Notes under the pieces: model-generated
What the model was told of the DNA's origin: nothing
Seen by the model: only the letters and a program-made list of their open reading frames with translations
Database searches by the model: none
Shown here: positions 36,134-45,939 of the stretch, piece after piece
Numbering within the stretch: position 1 is the first letter of the stretch
How the letters are laid out: each line of letters opens with the position of its first letter
Source of the DNA: Streptantibioticus ferralitis
Lineage (GTDB): Bacteria > Actinomycetota > Actinomycetes > Streptomycetales > Streptomycetaceae
Reading direction: 5' to 3'
NCBI RefSeq assembly: GCF_029223525.1
Contig: NZ_JARHTQ010000020.1
Location: 88,468 to 152,467, forward strand
DNA: 64,000 bases
Translations under genes and position numbers: made by a program

Positions 36134-37093
36134 ATGGCCGGATCCCCAGTCACCTCGTCCCTCTCTCCGCTGCCGTCGCCCCTCGCCCGCGCCGAGCGCT
36201 TCGTGTGGCTGACCGCCCGCGTACTCGAACAGCGCAGGTTCGCCTTCCACTTCCTGGGCGGCGGCGCCGATCCCGTCGAGGCCGCGCTCACCGCGTACCG
36301 CAACGAGGACGGCGGCTACGGCCACGCCCTGGAGCCCGACCTGCGCGGCCCGGTCAGCCAACCGCTGCACGCGGCGCACGCGTTGCGGGTGCTCGACGAG
36401 ATCAACCGCTGCGGCGGCCAGCGGGCCGAGCGGATCTGCCGCTATCTGACCTCGGTGTCGACGGCGGAGGGCGCACTGCCCTCGCCGCACGTCCCGCCGG
36501 AGGCCACCGCCGGGACAGCCGACGGCTACCCGACCGCGCCGTGGATCCCGGCACTGGCCGATCCACCGGGCGATCTGCTGGCCACCGGCCCGGTGGTGGG
36601 CGTGCTACACCGCAACAGCGTTTGGCACGCCTGGCTGTTCCGGGCCACCGACTTCTGCTGGGCGGCGGTGGAGACACTGGAGCGGACCCATCCGTACCAG
36701 GTGCAGGCGGCGGTGGCGTTCCTGGACGGTGCCCCGGACCGGGCCCGCGCGGAGGTGGCCGCGGAGCGGCTGGGACGACTGGTCCGCAGGCAGCGGCTGG
36801 CGGTGCTGGAGCCGGAGCGGGCGCACGAGTACCCGCTGAGCGACGGCTACGCGCCCGGCGAGTACCACTTCCCGTACGACTTCGCGCGGTCTCCCGACTC
36901 GCTCGCGCGACGGTGGTTCACCAACGCGGAGATGGACCGCGCTCTGGACTTCCTGGCCGCCGCCCAGGAGCCGGACGGCGGCTGGCCGGTCCGCTGGCAC
37001 GCCTGGGCGCCGGGTTCCCTTCTGGAGTGGCGCCCGATCCTGACGATCGAGGCACTCCTGACGCTGCGCGCCCACGGCCGCCCCGTCACATAG
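36134..37093 (+). CDS. Prenyltransferase/squalene-cyclase-repeat-like protein
   Basis: Unknown function, 319 aa. It has repeats reminiscent of alpha/alpha-barrel terpenoid cyclase folds: AYRNEDGGYGHALEPDLRGP, LHAAHALRVLDEI, and near the C-terminus DFLAAAQEPDGGWPVRWHAW. The catalytic DxDD or other Asp-rich motifs of real cyclases are not visible, so it may be a non-enzymatic barrel. The ATG at 36134 lacks a strong ribosome binding site. It is transcribed away from DUF3046 and converges with azlD. Confidence 0.8.
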   Translation: MAGSPVTSSLSPLPSPLARAERFVWLTARVLEQRRFAFHFLGGGADPVEAALTAYRNEDGGYGHALEPDLRGPVSQPLHAAHALRVLDEINRCGGQRAERICRYLTSVSTAEGALPSPHVPPEATAGTADGYPTAPWIPALADPPGDLLATGPVVGVLHRNSVWHAWLFRATDFCWAAVETLERTHPYQVQAAVAFLDGAPDRARAEVAAERLGRLVRRQRLAVLEPERAHEYPLSDGYAPGEYHFPYDFARSPDSLARRWFTNAEMDRALDFLAAAQEPDGGWPVRWHAWAPGSLLEWRPILTIEALLTLRAHGRPVT

Positions 37094-37128
37094 TGTGCGG
37101 GCACACAGCGTGCGGGGCGCCCCCAGGC

Positions 37129-37443
37129 TCACCCGGTGAAGTGCTGCGCCAGCGCTGACACCGCGACGGCGGCGCCGACGATCACCAGGAACGGCGCACG
37201 CAGCAGGAGGGCGACGAGTGCGGCGGCGAGCCCCGCCGCCCGTGCGTCGACCACCAGCGTGCCCCCGCTTCCCGAGAACGTCTGCTGCACGGTGAGCGCC
37301 GCGAGCAGCGCGATCGGCACCAGGGCGGCCAGCCGCTTGACCAGGGGGCGCTCCAGCAACCCTTCGGGGACCGACAGACCGAGCAGCTTCACCGCGTAGC
37401 AGCCGACCGCCGTGGCGGCGATGGCCATCCAGGAGTTCGACAT
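37129..37443 (-). CDS. azlD: Branched-chain amino-acid exporter small subunit AzlD
   Basis: Hydrophobic 104-aa protein with about four short membrane segments (MAIAATAVGCYAVKLLGLSV, then ALVPIALLAALTVQQTF, then the Ala-rich third and fourth). It partners AzlC to export branched-chain amino acids. Start and azlC stop share bases (TGATG), so the two are translationally coupled. Confidence 0.9.
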   Translation of the reverse strand: MSNSWMAIAATAVGCYAVKLLGLSVPEGLLERPLVKRLAALVPIALLAALTVQQTFSGSGGTLVVDARAAGLAAALVALLLRAPFLVIVGAAVAVSALAQHFTG

Positions 37444-38096
37444 CAGGCCTCCGCACCGCGTCGTACGAACATCACCAGGGGTGCCGCGATCGCCGCGACG
37501 AGCACCGGCACCCCCGCGGGCAGCAGCGGTACGGCGACCAGCACCAGGACGACCGCCAGAGCCGCCGTGGCCCGCTCCCGCCCGCCGGACCGCACCATGG
37601 GCGCGAGCAGGGCGAGGAACACCGCGGGGCCGGCCGCGTTCAGCCCCCAGACGGCGGGGTCACCGAGCGCGGAGGCGCCCAGCGCACCCGCGAGGGTCGT
37701 CAGGTTCCACAGCACGTACAGGCTCAACCCGGTCACGGTGAAGCCGAGGCGTGCGGCGGAACGATCCGGCTGGGCGAGGGCGACGGCCGAGGTCTCGTCG
37801 ATGACCCAGTGCGCCGCCAGCGGTCGCAACCCCCGTGGCAGCCGCAGCAGTTGGGCCAGCCGCAGCCCGTAGAAGGCGTTGCGCACCCCGAGGAAGAACG
37901 CGCCCGCGACCGCCGCCAACGGATTCGCTCCCGCGCCCAGCGCGCCGACCAGCGCGAACTGCGAGGCACCGGTGAAGACCAGCAGGCTCAGCGCGCACGC
38001 CTGCGGCACGCCGAACCCGGCCCCCGCGGCGGTCGCGCCGAACGCGAAGCCGGACAGCCCCACCGTCAGGCCGACGCCGAGCGCGTCGCGCACCAC
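37443..38096 (-). CDS. azlC: Branched-chain amino-acid exporter large subunit AzlC
   Basis: Membrane protein of 217 aa in the AzlC family: GVGLTVGLSGFAFGATAAGA at the start, LSLLVFTGASQFALVGALGA, and FFLGVRNAFYGLRLAQLL. The usual AzlC has about 15-20 more residues before this point; here the GTG at 38096 is the first reasonable start and lacks a good ribosome binding site. The frame is open upstream only because it lies inside the AraC gene. The 5' end appears lost in the same event that truncated that gene. Confidence 0.8.
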   Translation of the reverse strand: MVRDALGVGLTVGLSGFAFGATAAGAGFGVPQACALSLLVFTGASQFALVGALGAGANPLAAVAGAFFLGVRNAFYGLRLAQLLRLPRGLRPLAAHWVIDETSAVALAQPDRSAARLGFTVTGLSLYVLWNLTTLAGALGASALGDPAVWGLNAAGPAVFLALLAPMVRSGGRERATAALAVVLVLVAVPLLPAGVPVLVAAIAAPLVMFVRRGAEA

Positions 38097-38880
38097 CGCG
38101 GTACGGGCTCTGGACGGCGGCGGCGAAGCCGACCTCGGTCGCCGCCCGCGCCGGAGCGGTTCCCGCGTCCAGCAGCGCCCGGGCGCGCCGCACCCGGGCG
38201 TCGGTGAGCCAGGCGTGCGGCGGCATCCCGTACGCCGCACGGAAGGCACGCAGCAACGCGAAGGGACCGGTGCCCACTTCGGCCGCCAGCCGCTCCAGCG
38301 TCGGCGGGTCGGCCATGCGCTCCGTGAGGATCTCCCGGGCACGGTCTGCGGTGCGGGCACCCGCGCCGAGCGGGGCGCGCGGTGCGGCCGTTCCGCCGAA
38401 GCGGTGCAGCAGGTGCGCGACGGTGACCCGCAGCAGGGTGTCGGCGGCCAGCGGGCTGTCCTGCTCGACGGCCCGGTGCACCCCGGCGACGAGCCGGGCG
38501 GCCCGGGCGTCGGCGGCCACCGGGACCGTGAACGCCGCGCTGCCGCGGATCGCGGTGGTCTCCGCGGCGATGGCGGCGACCAGTTCGGCCGGCGGGTACA
38601 GGGCGAGGTACGTCCAGCCTTCCGGCACCGCCGCCCGCCCGGTGTGCGGGGTGTCGGGGTTGATCAGCGCCAGCGTGCCGGGACCGGCCCGCTCCAGGGT
38701 GCCGCGGTGGTGGAACGCCTCGACGCCCTCGGTGATCGCGGCGATGACGAAGCCCTCGTGGGTGTGCCGGGCGAACGTCTTGTCGACATACCGGGCACGC
38801 AGCAGGTCGACGCCCGGCAGCCGCGCGTACTGCCAGTGCCGTGCCCGCTCCTGCCGCCACTCGGGCGCTGCCGACCCCAT
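37660..38880 (-). pseudogene. AraC-type regulator gene with disrupted 3' end
   Basis: Residues 1-253 (38122-38880) are a normal AraC-family regulator: cupin sensor (FARHTHEGFVIAAI, then LALINPDTPHTGR) and the first helix-turn-helix (TLERLAAEVGTGPFALLRAF). The protein then reaches ATEVGFA, where the family continues with DQSHLxRHFRRxxGxxPG. Here it runs into AAVQSP followed by about 150 Arg-rich residues that are azlC read out of frame, ending at 37660. The second recognition helix is therefore missing, so DNA binding is probably lost. A deletion fusing the araC 3' end to the azlC 5' end explains both genes. Confidence 0.75.
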
Positions 38881-38978
38881 GGGCCCATTGTGCGGCGGGG
38901 GACTGACAGGCCTGCCCGGCGGACCCGTCGCGGCCGGGAATCCGCTGGTCGGGGCAATTGTCAGTGGGGCGAGGCACG

Positions 38979-41900
38979 ATGGATGGCATGTCGATCGGGA
39001 AGCGGCCGCACACCCCGGATCCAGAGCGGGAGCTGGATCCGGCGTCCGCCTTGGAGCACTTCTCCCCCGCCACCCGCGCCTGGTTCACGGGCGCCTTCAC
39101 CGCGCCGACCAGCGCGCAGACGGGTGCCTGGCGGGCCATCGCGGAGGACTCCGACGTACTGGTCGTCGCGCCCACCGGCTCCGGGAAGACCCTCGCCGCC
39201 TTCCTCGCCTCGCTCGACCAACTGGCGAGCACGCCCGCCCCCGCCGATGCCCGGCGCCGCTGCCGGGTGCTGTACGTCTCCCCGCTGAAGGCCCTCGCCG
39301 TCGACGTCGAGCGCAACCTGCGCAGCCCGCTCACCGGGCTGCGGCACGAGGCGGTGCGGCTCGGCCTGCCCGAGCCGGACGTCCGCGTCGGTATCCGGTC
39401 CGGGGACACCCCGGCCGCCGAGCGCCGCTCGATCGCCACCAAGCCGCCGGACATCCTCATCACCACACCGGAGTCCCTCTTCCTGATGCTGACCTCCGCC
39501 ACCCGGGAGGCGCTGCGCGGTGTGGAGACGGTGATCCTGGACGAGGTGCACGCGGTGGCCGGCACCAAGCGCGGCGCACACCTGGCGCTGTCCCTGGAGC
39601 GCCTCGACGAGTTGCTGGACCGGCCCGCCCGGCGGATCGGCCTGTCCGCGACCGTGCGGCCGGTGGACGAGGTGGCCCGCTTCCTGTCACCGCGGCGCAA
39701 GGTGGCGATCGTCCAGCCGCGCTCGCAGAAGGAGTTCGACCTGTCGGTCGTCGTCCCCGTGGAGGACCTGGGCGAGCTGGGTGGTTCCCCGGTGTCCGAC
39801 GCCGGTGGCCCGGACGGCGGCGAGCGGCCGTCGATCTGGCCGCACGTCGAGGAGCGGATCACCGATCTCGTGCAGGCCCACCGCTCCACGATCGTCTTCG
39901 CCAATTCCCGCCGCCTCGCCGAGCGGTTGTGCAACCGGCTCAACGAGATCGCCTACGAGCGGGCCATGGGCACTGTGTCCGATGAGCGCGGCTCCGCCAC
40001 GACTCTCCCCGAGGACCACTCCCCCGCCCAGCTGATGGGCGGTTCAGGAAGCGGCCGGGGCGCCCCACCGGTGCTGGCCCGCGCGCACCACGGGTCCGTC
40101 TCCAAGGAGCAGCGGGCACTGGTCGAGGAGGACCTCAAGGCCGGCCGGCTGCCTGCCGTGGTCGCCACCTCCAGTCTTGAACTGGGCATCGACATGGGCG
40201 CGGTGGACCTCGTCGTGCAGGTCGAGTCACCGCCGTCGGTGGCCTCCGGGCTGCAGCGGGTGGGCCGGGCCGGGCACCAGGTCGGTGCCGTCTCCACCGG
40301 TGTGGTCTTCCCGAAGTACCGCGGAGACCTGGTGCAGTCGGCGGTGGTCACCGAGCGGATGCGCCAGGGCGGCATCGAGGCGCTGCGGATCCCCGCCAAC
40401 CCGCTGGACGTCCTGGCCCAGCAGCTCGTCGCGATGACGGCGATGGACACCTGGGACGTGGAGGAGCTGCTGGCAGTGGTGCGGCGCGCCGCACCCTTCG
40501 CCGCCCTGCCGGAATCCGCGTACACCGCCGTGCTGGACATGCTCGCCGGACGCTATCCCTCCGACGCCTTCGCCGAGCTGCGACCGCGCGTGGTGTGGGA
40601 CCGGGTGGCCGGTACGGTCACCGGGCGCCCCGGTGCGCAGCGTCTGGCGGTGACCTCGGGCGGCACCATCCCCGACCGCGGCCTGTTCGGCGTGTTCCTG
40701 GCGGGCGCCGATCCGAAGAAGGGCGGCGGCCGGGTCGGGGAGCTGGACGAGGAGATGGTCTACGAGTCCCGGGTCGGCGACGTGTTCACCCTCGGCACCA
40801 CGTCGTGGCGGATCGAGGACATCACCCGCGACCGGGTCCTGGTCTCACCCGCCCCCGGGGTGCCCGGCAGGCTGCCGTTCTGGAAGGGCGACCAGCTCGG
40901 CCGCCCGCTCGAACTCGGCCGCGCGCTGGGCGCGTTCCTCCGCGAGATCGGCGGCCAGTCCCCGGACGAGGCCCGCGCACGCCTGGCGGCGGCCGGACTC
41001 GACACCTGGGCTGCGGACAACGTCCTGGCCTACCTCGACGAGCAGCGCCGGGCCTGCGGCCATGTCCCGGACGACCGGACCATCGTCGTCGAGCGGTTCC
41101 GGGACGAGCTGGGCGACTGGCGCATCGTGGTGCACTCGCCGTTCGGCGCGCAGGTGCACGCCCCGTGGGCGCTCGCCCTGGGCGCTCGGCTGTCCGAGCG
41201 GTACGGGTTCGACGCGCAGGTCATGCACGCCGACGACGGCATCGTGCTGCGGCTTCCGGACGCCGAGCTGCTGGGCCTCGACCTGCTCGACGTCGATCCG
41301 CTGAAGGCCGGTGCGCAGTACGACAGCGAGCAGAGTCCGGTAGGGGCGGCCGATGTGGTCTTCGACAAGGGCGAGATCGAGCAGATCGTCACCGACCAGG
41401 TCGGCGGCTCCGCACTGTTCGCGTCCCGGTTCCGCGAGTGCGCGGCCCGAGCCCTGCTGCTGCCCCGCCGCAATCCGGGCAAGCGCACACCGCTGTGGCA
41501 GCAGCGTCAGCGGGCCGCCCAACTCCTGTCCGTGGCCTCCGAGTTCGGCTCGTTCCCGATCGTCCTCGAGGCGGTCCGTGAGTGCCTCCAGGACGTCTTC
41601 GACGTACCCGGGCTCGCCGAGCTGATGGGCGACATCGAGGCACGCGCGGTCCGGCTGGTCGAGGTGACGACACCCGAACCGTCCCCGTTCGCCCGTTCCC
41701 TGCTGTTCGGCTATGTGGCGCAGTTCCTGTACGAGGGCGACTCACCTCTCGCCGAACGGCGCGCCGCCGCCCTGTCGTTGGACTCCCGGCTGCTCGCCGA
41801 GCTGCTCGGCCAAGCGGAGCTGCGCGAGCTGCTGGACGCCGACGTCATGGCGGAGCTGGAGCGCGAGCTGCAGTGGCTGGACGAGGACCGAAGGGTCAAG

Positions 41901-43727
41901 GATCCCGAAGGCGTCGCCGACCTGCTGCGCATCCTCGGCCCGCTCACGTCGGCGGAGCTGACCGAGCGCGGCGCGCAGCCGGACTGGCCGCTGGAGCTGG
42001 AGGCGGCCCGGCGGGCCATCCGGGTCCGGATCCGCGGTGCCGAGCACTGGGCGGCGGTCGAGGACGCGGGTCGGCTGCGGGACGCACTGGGGACGGCGCT
42101 TCCGGTGGGCGTGCCGGAGGCGTTCACCGAGCCGGTGAAGGACCCGCTCGGCGATCTGCTCGCCCGCTACGCCCGCACCCACGGGCCCTTCACCGCCGCT
42201 GACGCGGCCGCGCGCTTCGGCATCGGCGCGGCGGTGGCCGAGGCCAACCTGCATCGGCTCGCCGCAGCCGGTCGTGTGGTGCAGGGGGAGTTCAGACCGG
42301 AGGGGCTGAGCCACGAGTGGTGTGACGCGGGGGTGCTGCGCAGGCTGCGCCGCCGGTCGCTGGCGGCGCTGCGGCACGAGCTGGAGCCGGTTCCGCCCGG
42401 TGCGCTTGCCGCGTTCCTGCCCCAGTGGCAGCAGGTGGGAACGCGGGCGCTGCGCGGGATCGACGGACTGGTGCGCGCCATCGAGCAGTTGCAGGGCGCC
42501 GCCGTGCCCGCCTCCGCGCTGGAGAAGCTCGTCCTGCCGTCCCGGGTCGTCGACTACACCCCGGCGATGCTCGACCAACTCACCGCTTCCGGCGAGGTGA
42601 TCTGGTCCGGTGCCGGAGCGCTGCCAGGCAAGGACGGCTGGATCACGCTCCATCTCGCCGATACCGCCCCGGTGCTGCTTCCCGAGGCCCTCCCGCTGGA
42701 GCTCACTCCACTGCACCGGGCGGTCCTGGGCGCCCTGTCCGGCGGTTACGGACTCTTCTTCCGCCAGATTGCCGATCAGGTCAGGGCCACCATCCCCGAT
42801 GCGAGCGATCCCCAACTGGCCGACGCCATATGGGAGCTGGCCTGGTCGGGACGGCTCACCAACGACACGCTCGCCCCGCTGCGCGCCCTGCTCGGCTCGG
42901 GGCGCACGGCGGGCTCGACGGCACACCGGGCACCGCGGGCCACCCCGCGCGGCCGGTACGGCTCCTCCGTGCCCCGCCCCACGGCGTCACGTACCGGCCC
43001 GCCGACCACGGCCGGGCGCTGGTCGCTCGTTCCGCACGCCGAGGCCGATCCGACGGTGCGGGCACACGCGCTGGCCCACACGTTGCTGGACCGGCATGGC
43101 GTGGTGACCCGGGGCGCGGTCGCCGCCGAGGGGGTCGAAGGTGGTTTCTCCGCCGTGTACCGGGTGCTGTCCGCGTTCGAGGAGAGCGGGCAGGCGCGTC
43201 GCGGCTATGTGGTGGAAGGCCTGGGCGCGGCCCAGTTCGCCATGGACGGCGCGGTGGACAGGCTGCGTGCGGTGCACACCGCGCGGGAGCGCGAGGAGGC
43301 GCAGCCCGCGACACCGCGCGCCGTCGTACTGGCCGCCGCCGACCCGGCCAACGCCTATGGTGCCGCCCTGCCCTGGCCCGATCCGCCCTCCGGAACGGAC
43401 GGCCGCGCCGGGCACAAGCCGGGCCGCAAGGCGGGCGCGCTGGTGGTCCTGGTCGACGGCGAGCTGACGCTGTACGTGGAGCGCGGCGGCAAGACTCTCC
43501 TGGCATGGGACGGTGACTCCGCAGAGGACAGCCCCCGTCTGCGGGCGGCCGTGCAGGCCCTGGCCGACGCCGTCCGCGATGACGCGCTGGGCAGGCTGAC
43601 CGTGGAGCGCACCAACGGCGAACCGGCCCTGCTCTCCCCCTTGGGCCGCGCCCTGGAAGCCGCCGGTTTCCACCCCACCCCGCGCGGCCTGCGCCTGAGG
43701 CCCTCCGGCGTCACCGAGCACGACTGA
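38979..43727 (+). CDS. lhr: Large ATP-dependent helicase Lhr
   Basis: Lhr is a 3'-to-5' superfamily 2 helicase implicated in DNA repair. The 1582-aa size is typical. It has Walker A APTGSGKT, DEVH in VILDEVHAVAGTKRGAHLA, a helicase C domain (QRVGRAGHQVG), the winged-helix/Lhr-core region, and a long C-terminal part with repeated winged-helix domains. An Ala/Arg/Pro-rich linker at 42.9-43.0 kb separates the last domains. The ATG at 38979 has GGGGCGAGG upstream. The nei-type glycosylase gene follows after 103 bases; these two are neighbours in other actinobacteria, supporting a shared repair role. Confidence 0.95.
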   Translation: MDGMSIGKRPHTPDPERELDPASALEHFSPATRAWFTGAFTAPTSAQTGAWRAIAEDSDVLVVAPTGSGKTLAAFLASLDQLASTPAPADARRRCRVLYVSPLKALAVDVERNLRSPLTGLRHEAVRLGLPEPDVRVGIRSGDTPAAERRSIATKPPDILITTPESLFLMLTSATREALRGVETVILDEVHAVAGTKRGAHLALSLERLDELLDRPARRIGLSATVRPVDEVARFLSPRRKVAIVQPRSQKEFDLSVVVPVEDLGELGGSPVSDAGGPDGGERPSIWPHVEERITDLVQAHRSTIVFANSRRLAERLCNRLNEIAYERAMGTVSDERGSATTLPEDHSPAQLMGGSGSGRGAPPVLARAHHGSVSKEQRALVEEDLKAGRLPAVVATSSLELGIDMGAVDLVVQVESPPSVASGLQRVGRAGHQVGAVSTGVVFPKYRGDLVQSAVVTERMRQGGIEALRIPANPLDVLAQQLVAMTAMDTWDVEELLAVVRRAAPFAALPESAYTAVLDMLAGRYPSDAFAELRPRVVWDRVAGTVTGRPGAQRLAVTSGGTIPDRGLFGVFLAGADPKKGGGRVGELDEEMVYESRVGDVFTLGTTSWRIEDITRDRVLVSPAPGVPGRLPFWKGDQLGRPLELGRALGAFLREIGGQSPDEARARLAAAGLDTWAADNVLAYLDEQRRACGHVPDDRTIVVERFRDELGDWRIVVHSPFGAQVHAPWALALGARLSERYGFDAQVMHADDGIVLRLPDAELLGLDLLDVDPLKAGAQYDSEQSPVGAADVVFDKGEIEQIVTDQVGGSALFASRFRECAARALLLPRRNPGKRTPLWQQRQRAAQLLSVASEFGSFPIVLEAVRECLQDVFDVPGLAELMGDIEARAVRLVEVTTPEPSPFARSLLFGYVAQFLYEGDSPLAERRAAALSLDSRLLAELLGQAELRELLDADVMAELERELQWLDEDRRVKDPEGVADLLRILGPLTSAELTERGAQPDWPLELEAARRAIRVRIRGAEHWAAVEDAGRLRDALGTALPVGVPEAFTEPVKDPLGDLLARYARTHGPFTAADAAARFGIGAAVAEANLHRLAAAGRVVQGEFRPEGLSHEWCDAGVLRRLRRRSLAALRHELEPVPPGALAAFLPQWQQVGTRALRGIDGLVRAIEQLQGAAVPASALEKLVLPSRVVDYTPAMLDQLTASGEVIWSGAGALPGKDGWITLHLADTAPVLLPEALPLELTPLHRAVLGALSGGYGLFFRQIADQVRATIPDASDPQLADAIWELAWSGRLTNDTLAPLRALLGSGRTAGSTAHRAPRATPRGRYGSSVPRPTASRTGPPTTAGRWSLVPHAEADPTVRAHALAHTLLDRHGVVTRGAVAAEGVEGGFSAVYRVLSAFEESGQARRGYVVEGLGAAQFAMDGAVDRLRAVHTAREREEAQPATPRAVVLAAADPANAYGAALPWPDPPSGTDGRAGHKPGRKAGALVVLVDGELTLYVERGGKTLLAWDGDSAEDSPRLRAAVQALADAVRDDALGRLTVERTNGEPALLSPLGRALEAAGFHPTPRGLRLRPSGVTEHD

Positions 43728-43830
43728 CGGCACACCCGCCAGGCGGCGAACGGCCGACCAGCACCGTCGCCGCGGTCGTACGCGGATCCGGTCGCGGCAT
43801 GATGAGGGTGAGCGCGAAGGAGTTTGGCGT

Positions 43831-44634
43831 ATGCCCGAAGGAGACACCGTCTGGCTGACCGCGCGCCGTTTGCGGGAGGCGTTGGCGGGGCGTGCGGTGG
43901 TCCGCTGCGACCTGCGCGTTCCCAAGCTCGCCTGCACCGATTTCTCCGGGCGCCGGATCGAGGATGTGGTGTCGCGCGGCAAGCATCTCCTGACCCGGTT
44001 CGAGGGCGGCTGGACGCTGCACTCGCATCTGCGGATGGATGGCGCCTGGCATGTCTACACCGCCGGTGAGCGGTGGCGCGGCGGGCCGCACCACCAGATC
44101 CGGGCGGTGCTGGCCACCGCCGAGTCCGTGGCCGTCGGCTACCGCCTGCCGGTTCTCGAACTGCTCCGCACCACCGAAGAGGACTCCGCGGTCGGCCATC
44201 TCGGCCCTGATCTGCTGGGCCCGGACTGGGATCCGGCCGAAGCGCTGCGCCGACTGCTGTCGGACCCCGCGCGCCCCGTCGGCGAGGCGCTGCTCGACCA
44301 ACGCAATCTCGCCGGAATCGGCAACGTCTACAAGTCGGAACTGTGCTTCCTACGCGGCGTCACCCCTTGGACGCCGATGGGCCAAGTCGCCGCGCCTGAG
44401 CGGATGGTGGCCCTGGCCCACAAGCTCCTCGACGCCAACAAGGCCCGCCATGGCCATATCACCACGGGCAATCCCCGGCGCGGCCGCACCCACTGGGTGT
44501 ACAACCGAGCGCACCACCCGTGCCTGCGCTGCGGCACCCCGGTACGCATGGCGGAACAGGGACCGCCCGGCGAAAGCCGCGTCACCTACTGGTGTCCAAG
44601 CTGCCAGAACGGGCAGGCCCCGGAGCCACGCTGA
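43831..44634 (+). CDS. nei: DNA glycosylase/AP lyase, Fpg/Nei family
   Basis: Endonuclease VIII-type enzyme excising oxidised bases, 267 aa. The N-terminal catalytic Pro2-Glu3 (MPEGDTVWLTARRL) is present, as are the H2TH region (LLDQRNLAGIGNVYKSELCF) and a C-terminal zinc finger with Cys pairs CLRCG and CPSC. The PEGDT start is typical of actinobacterial Nei2. It lies right after lhr, transcribed in the same direction. Confidence 0.95.
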   Translation: MPEGDTVWLTARRLREALAGRAVVRCDLRVPKLACTDFSGRRIEDVVSRGKHLLTRFEGGWTLHSHLRMDGAWHVYTAGERWRGGPHHQIRAVLATAESVAVGYRLPVLELLRTTEEDSAVGHLGPDLLGPDWDPAEALRRLLSDPARPVGEALLDQRNLAGIGNVYKSELCFLRGVTPWTPMGQVAAPERMVALAHKLLDANKARHGHITTGNPRRGRTHWVYNRAHHPCLRCGTPVRMAEQGPPGESRVTYWCPSCQNGQAPEPR

Positions 44635-44641
44635 CGATCTG

Positions 44642-45037
44642 TCAGCAATGGTCGTCAAGCTCCCTGTCACGAAGGCGGGTTCGCGACTCAGCGGACATCG
44701 CGGATATCGCGGTCGCACCGACGGGAGCGAACGCCCGGCCCACCGCCGGCTTGCGCGGCGTCGGCAACGGGCGGGCAGCCACGCACGGCGCGCTCCGCCG
44801 CCCGGACCGGGGCCCCCGCCATGGAGCCACGTGCACCGGCAACAGGCCCAGGGTCCAGCCGCTCACCGCGAACCCCTGCTCAACCGGGCTCACCTGCGCG
44901 GGCTGAACGGCCACCCGCAGCACCGCCCAGCACCACAGCAGGCCGAAGGCGCCACCGACCGCGCGGCGCACAGAGCGCCACGCCGACGCGCCATGCCTCC
45001 GTGTATCCCCCTGGGCTGCTTCCGATCGAGCATCCAT
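44642..45037 (-). CDS. Small hypothetical protein
   Basis: Unrecognised, 131 aa. It has one hydrophobic segment (VGGAFGLLWCWAVLRVAVQP) followed by SGWTLGLLPVHVAPWRG and a basic, probably disordered C-terminus. GGAGG lies 5 bases before the ATG at 45037, which is the main support for a real gene. Codon composition in the last third is less convincing. It is convergent with nei, ending 7 bases after the nei stop. Confidence 0.5.
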   Translation of the reverse strand: MDARSEAAQGDTRRHGASAWRSVRRAVGGAFGLLWCWAVLRVAVQPAQVSPVEQGFAVSGWTLGLLPVHVAPWRGPRSGRRSAPCVAARPLPTPRKPAVGRAFAPVGATAISAMSAESRTRLRDRELDDHC

Positions 45038-45212
45038 GGCCGCCTCCGATATCCCCGAGGCTGCGACAGGAGCCGACCAGGGCTCCCGTACAGGGTCCGA
45101 TGCCCCTTACGAGTGATCATTAGCCCTCCGGTACGACGAGCGGAGCAGTCTTCACTCGATGGGAGTACCCCGAAAATACGTACCGTAGTGATGCGCTACC
45201 GTACGCGATCAC

Positions 45213-45631
45213 TCACACCTGGCTGTTCTCCGCCTGGAACATCCAGCAGTGCTTCTCCAGTCAGCGGTCAGCCCGACGATGATGTCCTGCGACACCGGGC
45301 CGGGTGCCTGCGTGGTCTTGATGCGCTCGCGCATCCGCGCGATGACCGTGCCCAAAGCTATGGTGGCGATGGCGCTGGTCTTGGCGACCGTCTCGGCCCT
45401 GCCGTCCGGCGGTACCCCGATCGCGCAGGCCCGCTCGGCCACCGTGTCGGCGTAGGTCCGTGCCGCGCTGACGACCTCATCGAGCTGCGGATGCACCGGA
45501 CGGAACCGAGGTCCGACGATGTTCCAGTGGGCCTGCTTGGCCACCAGGGACAGGCCCGCCGGGTCGACCAACGCGCCCTGCAGGGCGTCTCCGACCACCT
45601 TGCGAGCCTCGTCGGGCAGTGCGTTCTTCAC
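45213..45631 (-). pseudogene. dpsB: Decayed Dps ferritin-like gene (dpsB-type)
   Basis: Dps proteins store iron and protect DNA. The N-terminal half is intact, with the ferroxidase ligands in KQAHWNIVGPRF, HPQLDEVVSAAR and ADTVAERA. Two lesions follow. First, about 20-24 residues are missing between ETVAKTSAIA and LGTVIARMRE, relative to the family. Second, a base is missing near 45260: the zero frame ends in ADWRSTAGCSRRRTARCE at 45209, while the +1 frame reads LEKHCWMFQAENSQV with a stop at 45213-45215, the normal Dps end. The GTG at 45631 is 13 bases from its GGAGG; a better placed ATG at 45638 is out of frame, so a third lesion is possible. Confidence 0.75.
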
Positions 45632-45939
45632 GGCCCATGGTTCACCTCCGCGCGCCATGCGGGACTTGAGCCCGTTCGTCCGTTCAACAGGCGCCTGCCC
45701 GCTCGGCCCTCGCGAAGCATCACGGACCACTCGGCTCTCGCGAAACATCGCACCGCCACGAAACGGCCCGCCCGGCGCCGCGCATGCGCAGCATGGCATC
45801 AGCGGCGCACGCGCAGCAGGACATGCGAAAAGGCCGGGCACCAGACGGCAACGCCGCCCAACAACCCGGCCTCGGGCCGAAACGGCCCGCCAGCTCTCAC
45901 TACCTCGCTGCCGCGTCACCGCCGCAGCGCCGCAAACGG

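Noticed and set aside
38097..38360. Longer azlC starting at 38360
   Set aside because: The added residues are the AraC gene read in another frame and are not membrane-protein-like.
44520..45123. Plus-strand open frames downstream of nei
   Set aside because: They have no good ribosome binding site or recognisable domains; the minus-strand frame at 44642-45037 has GGAGG before its ATG.
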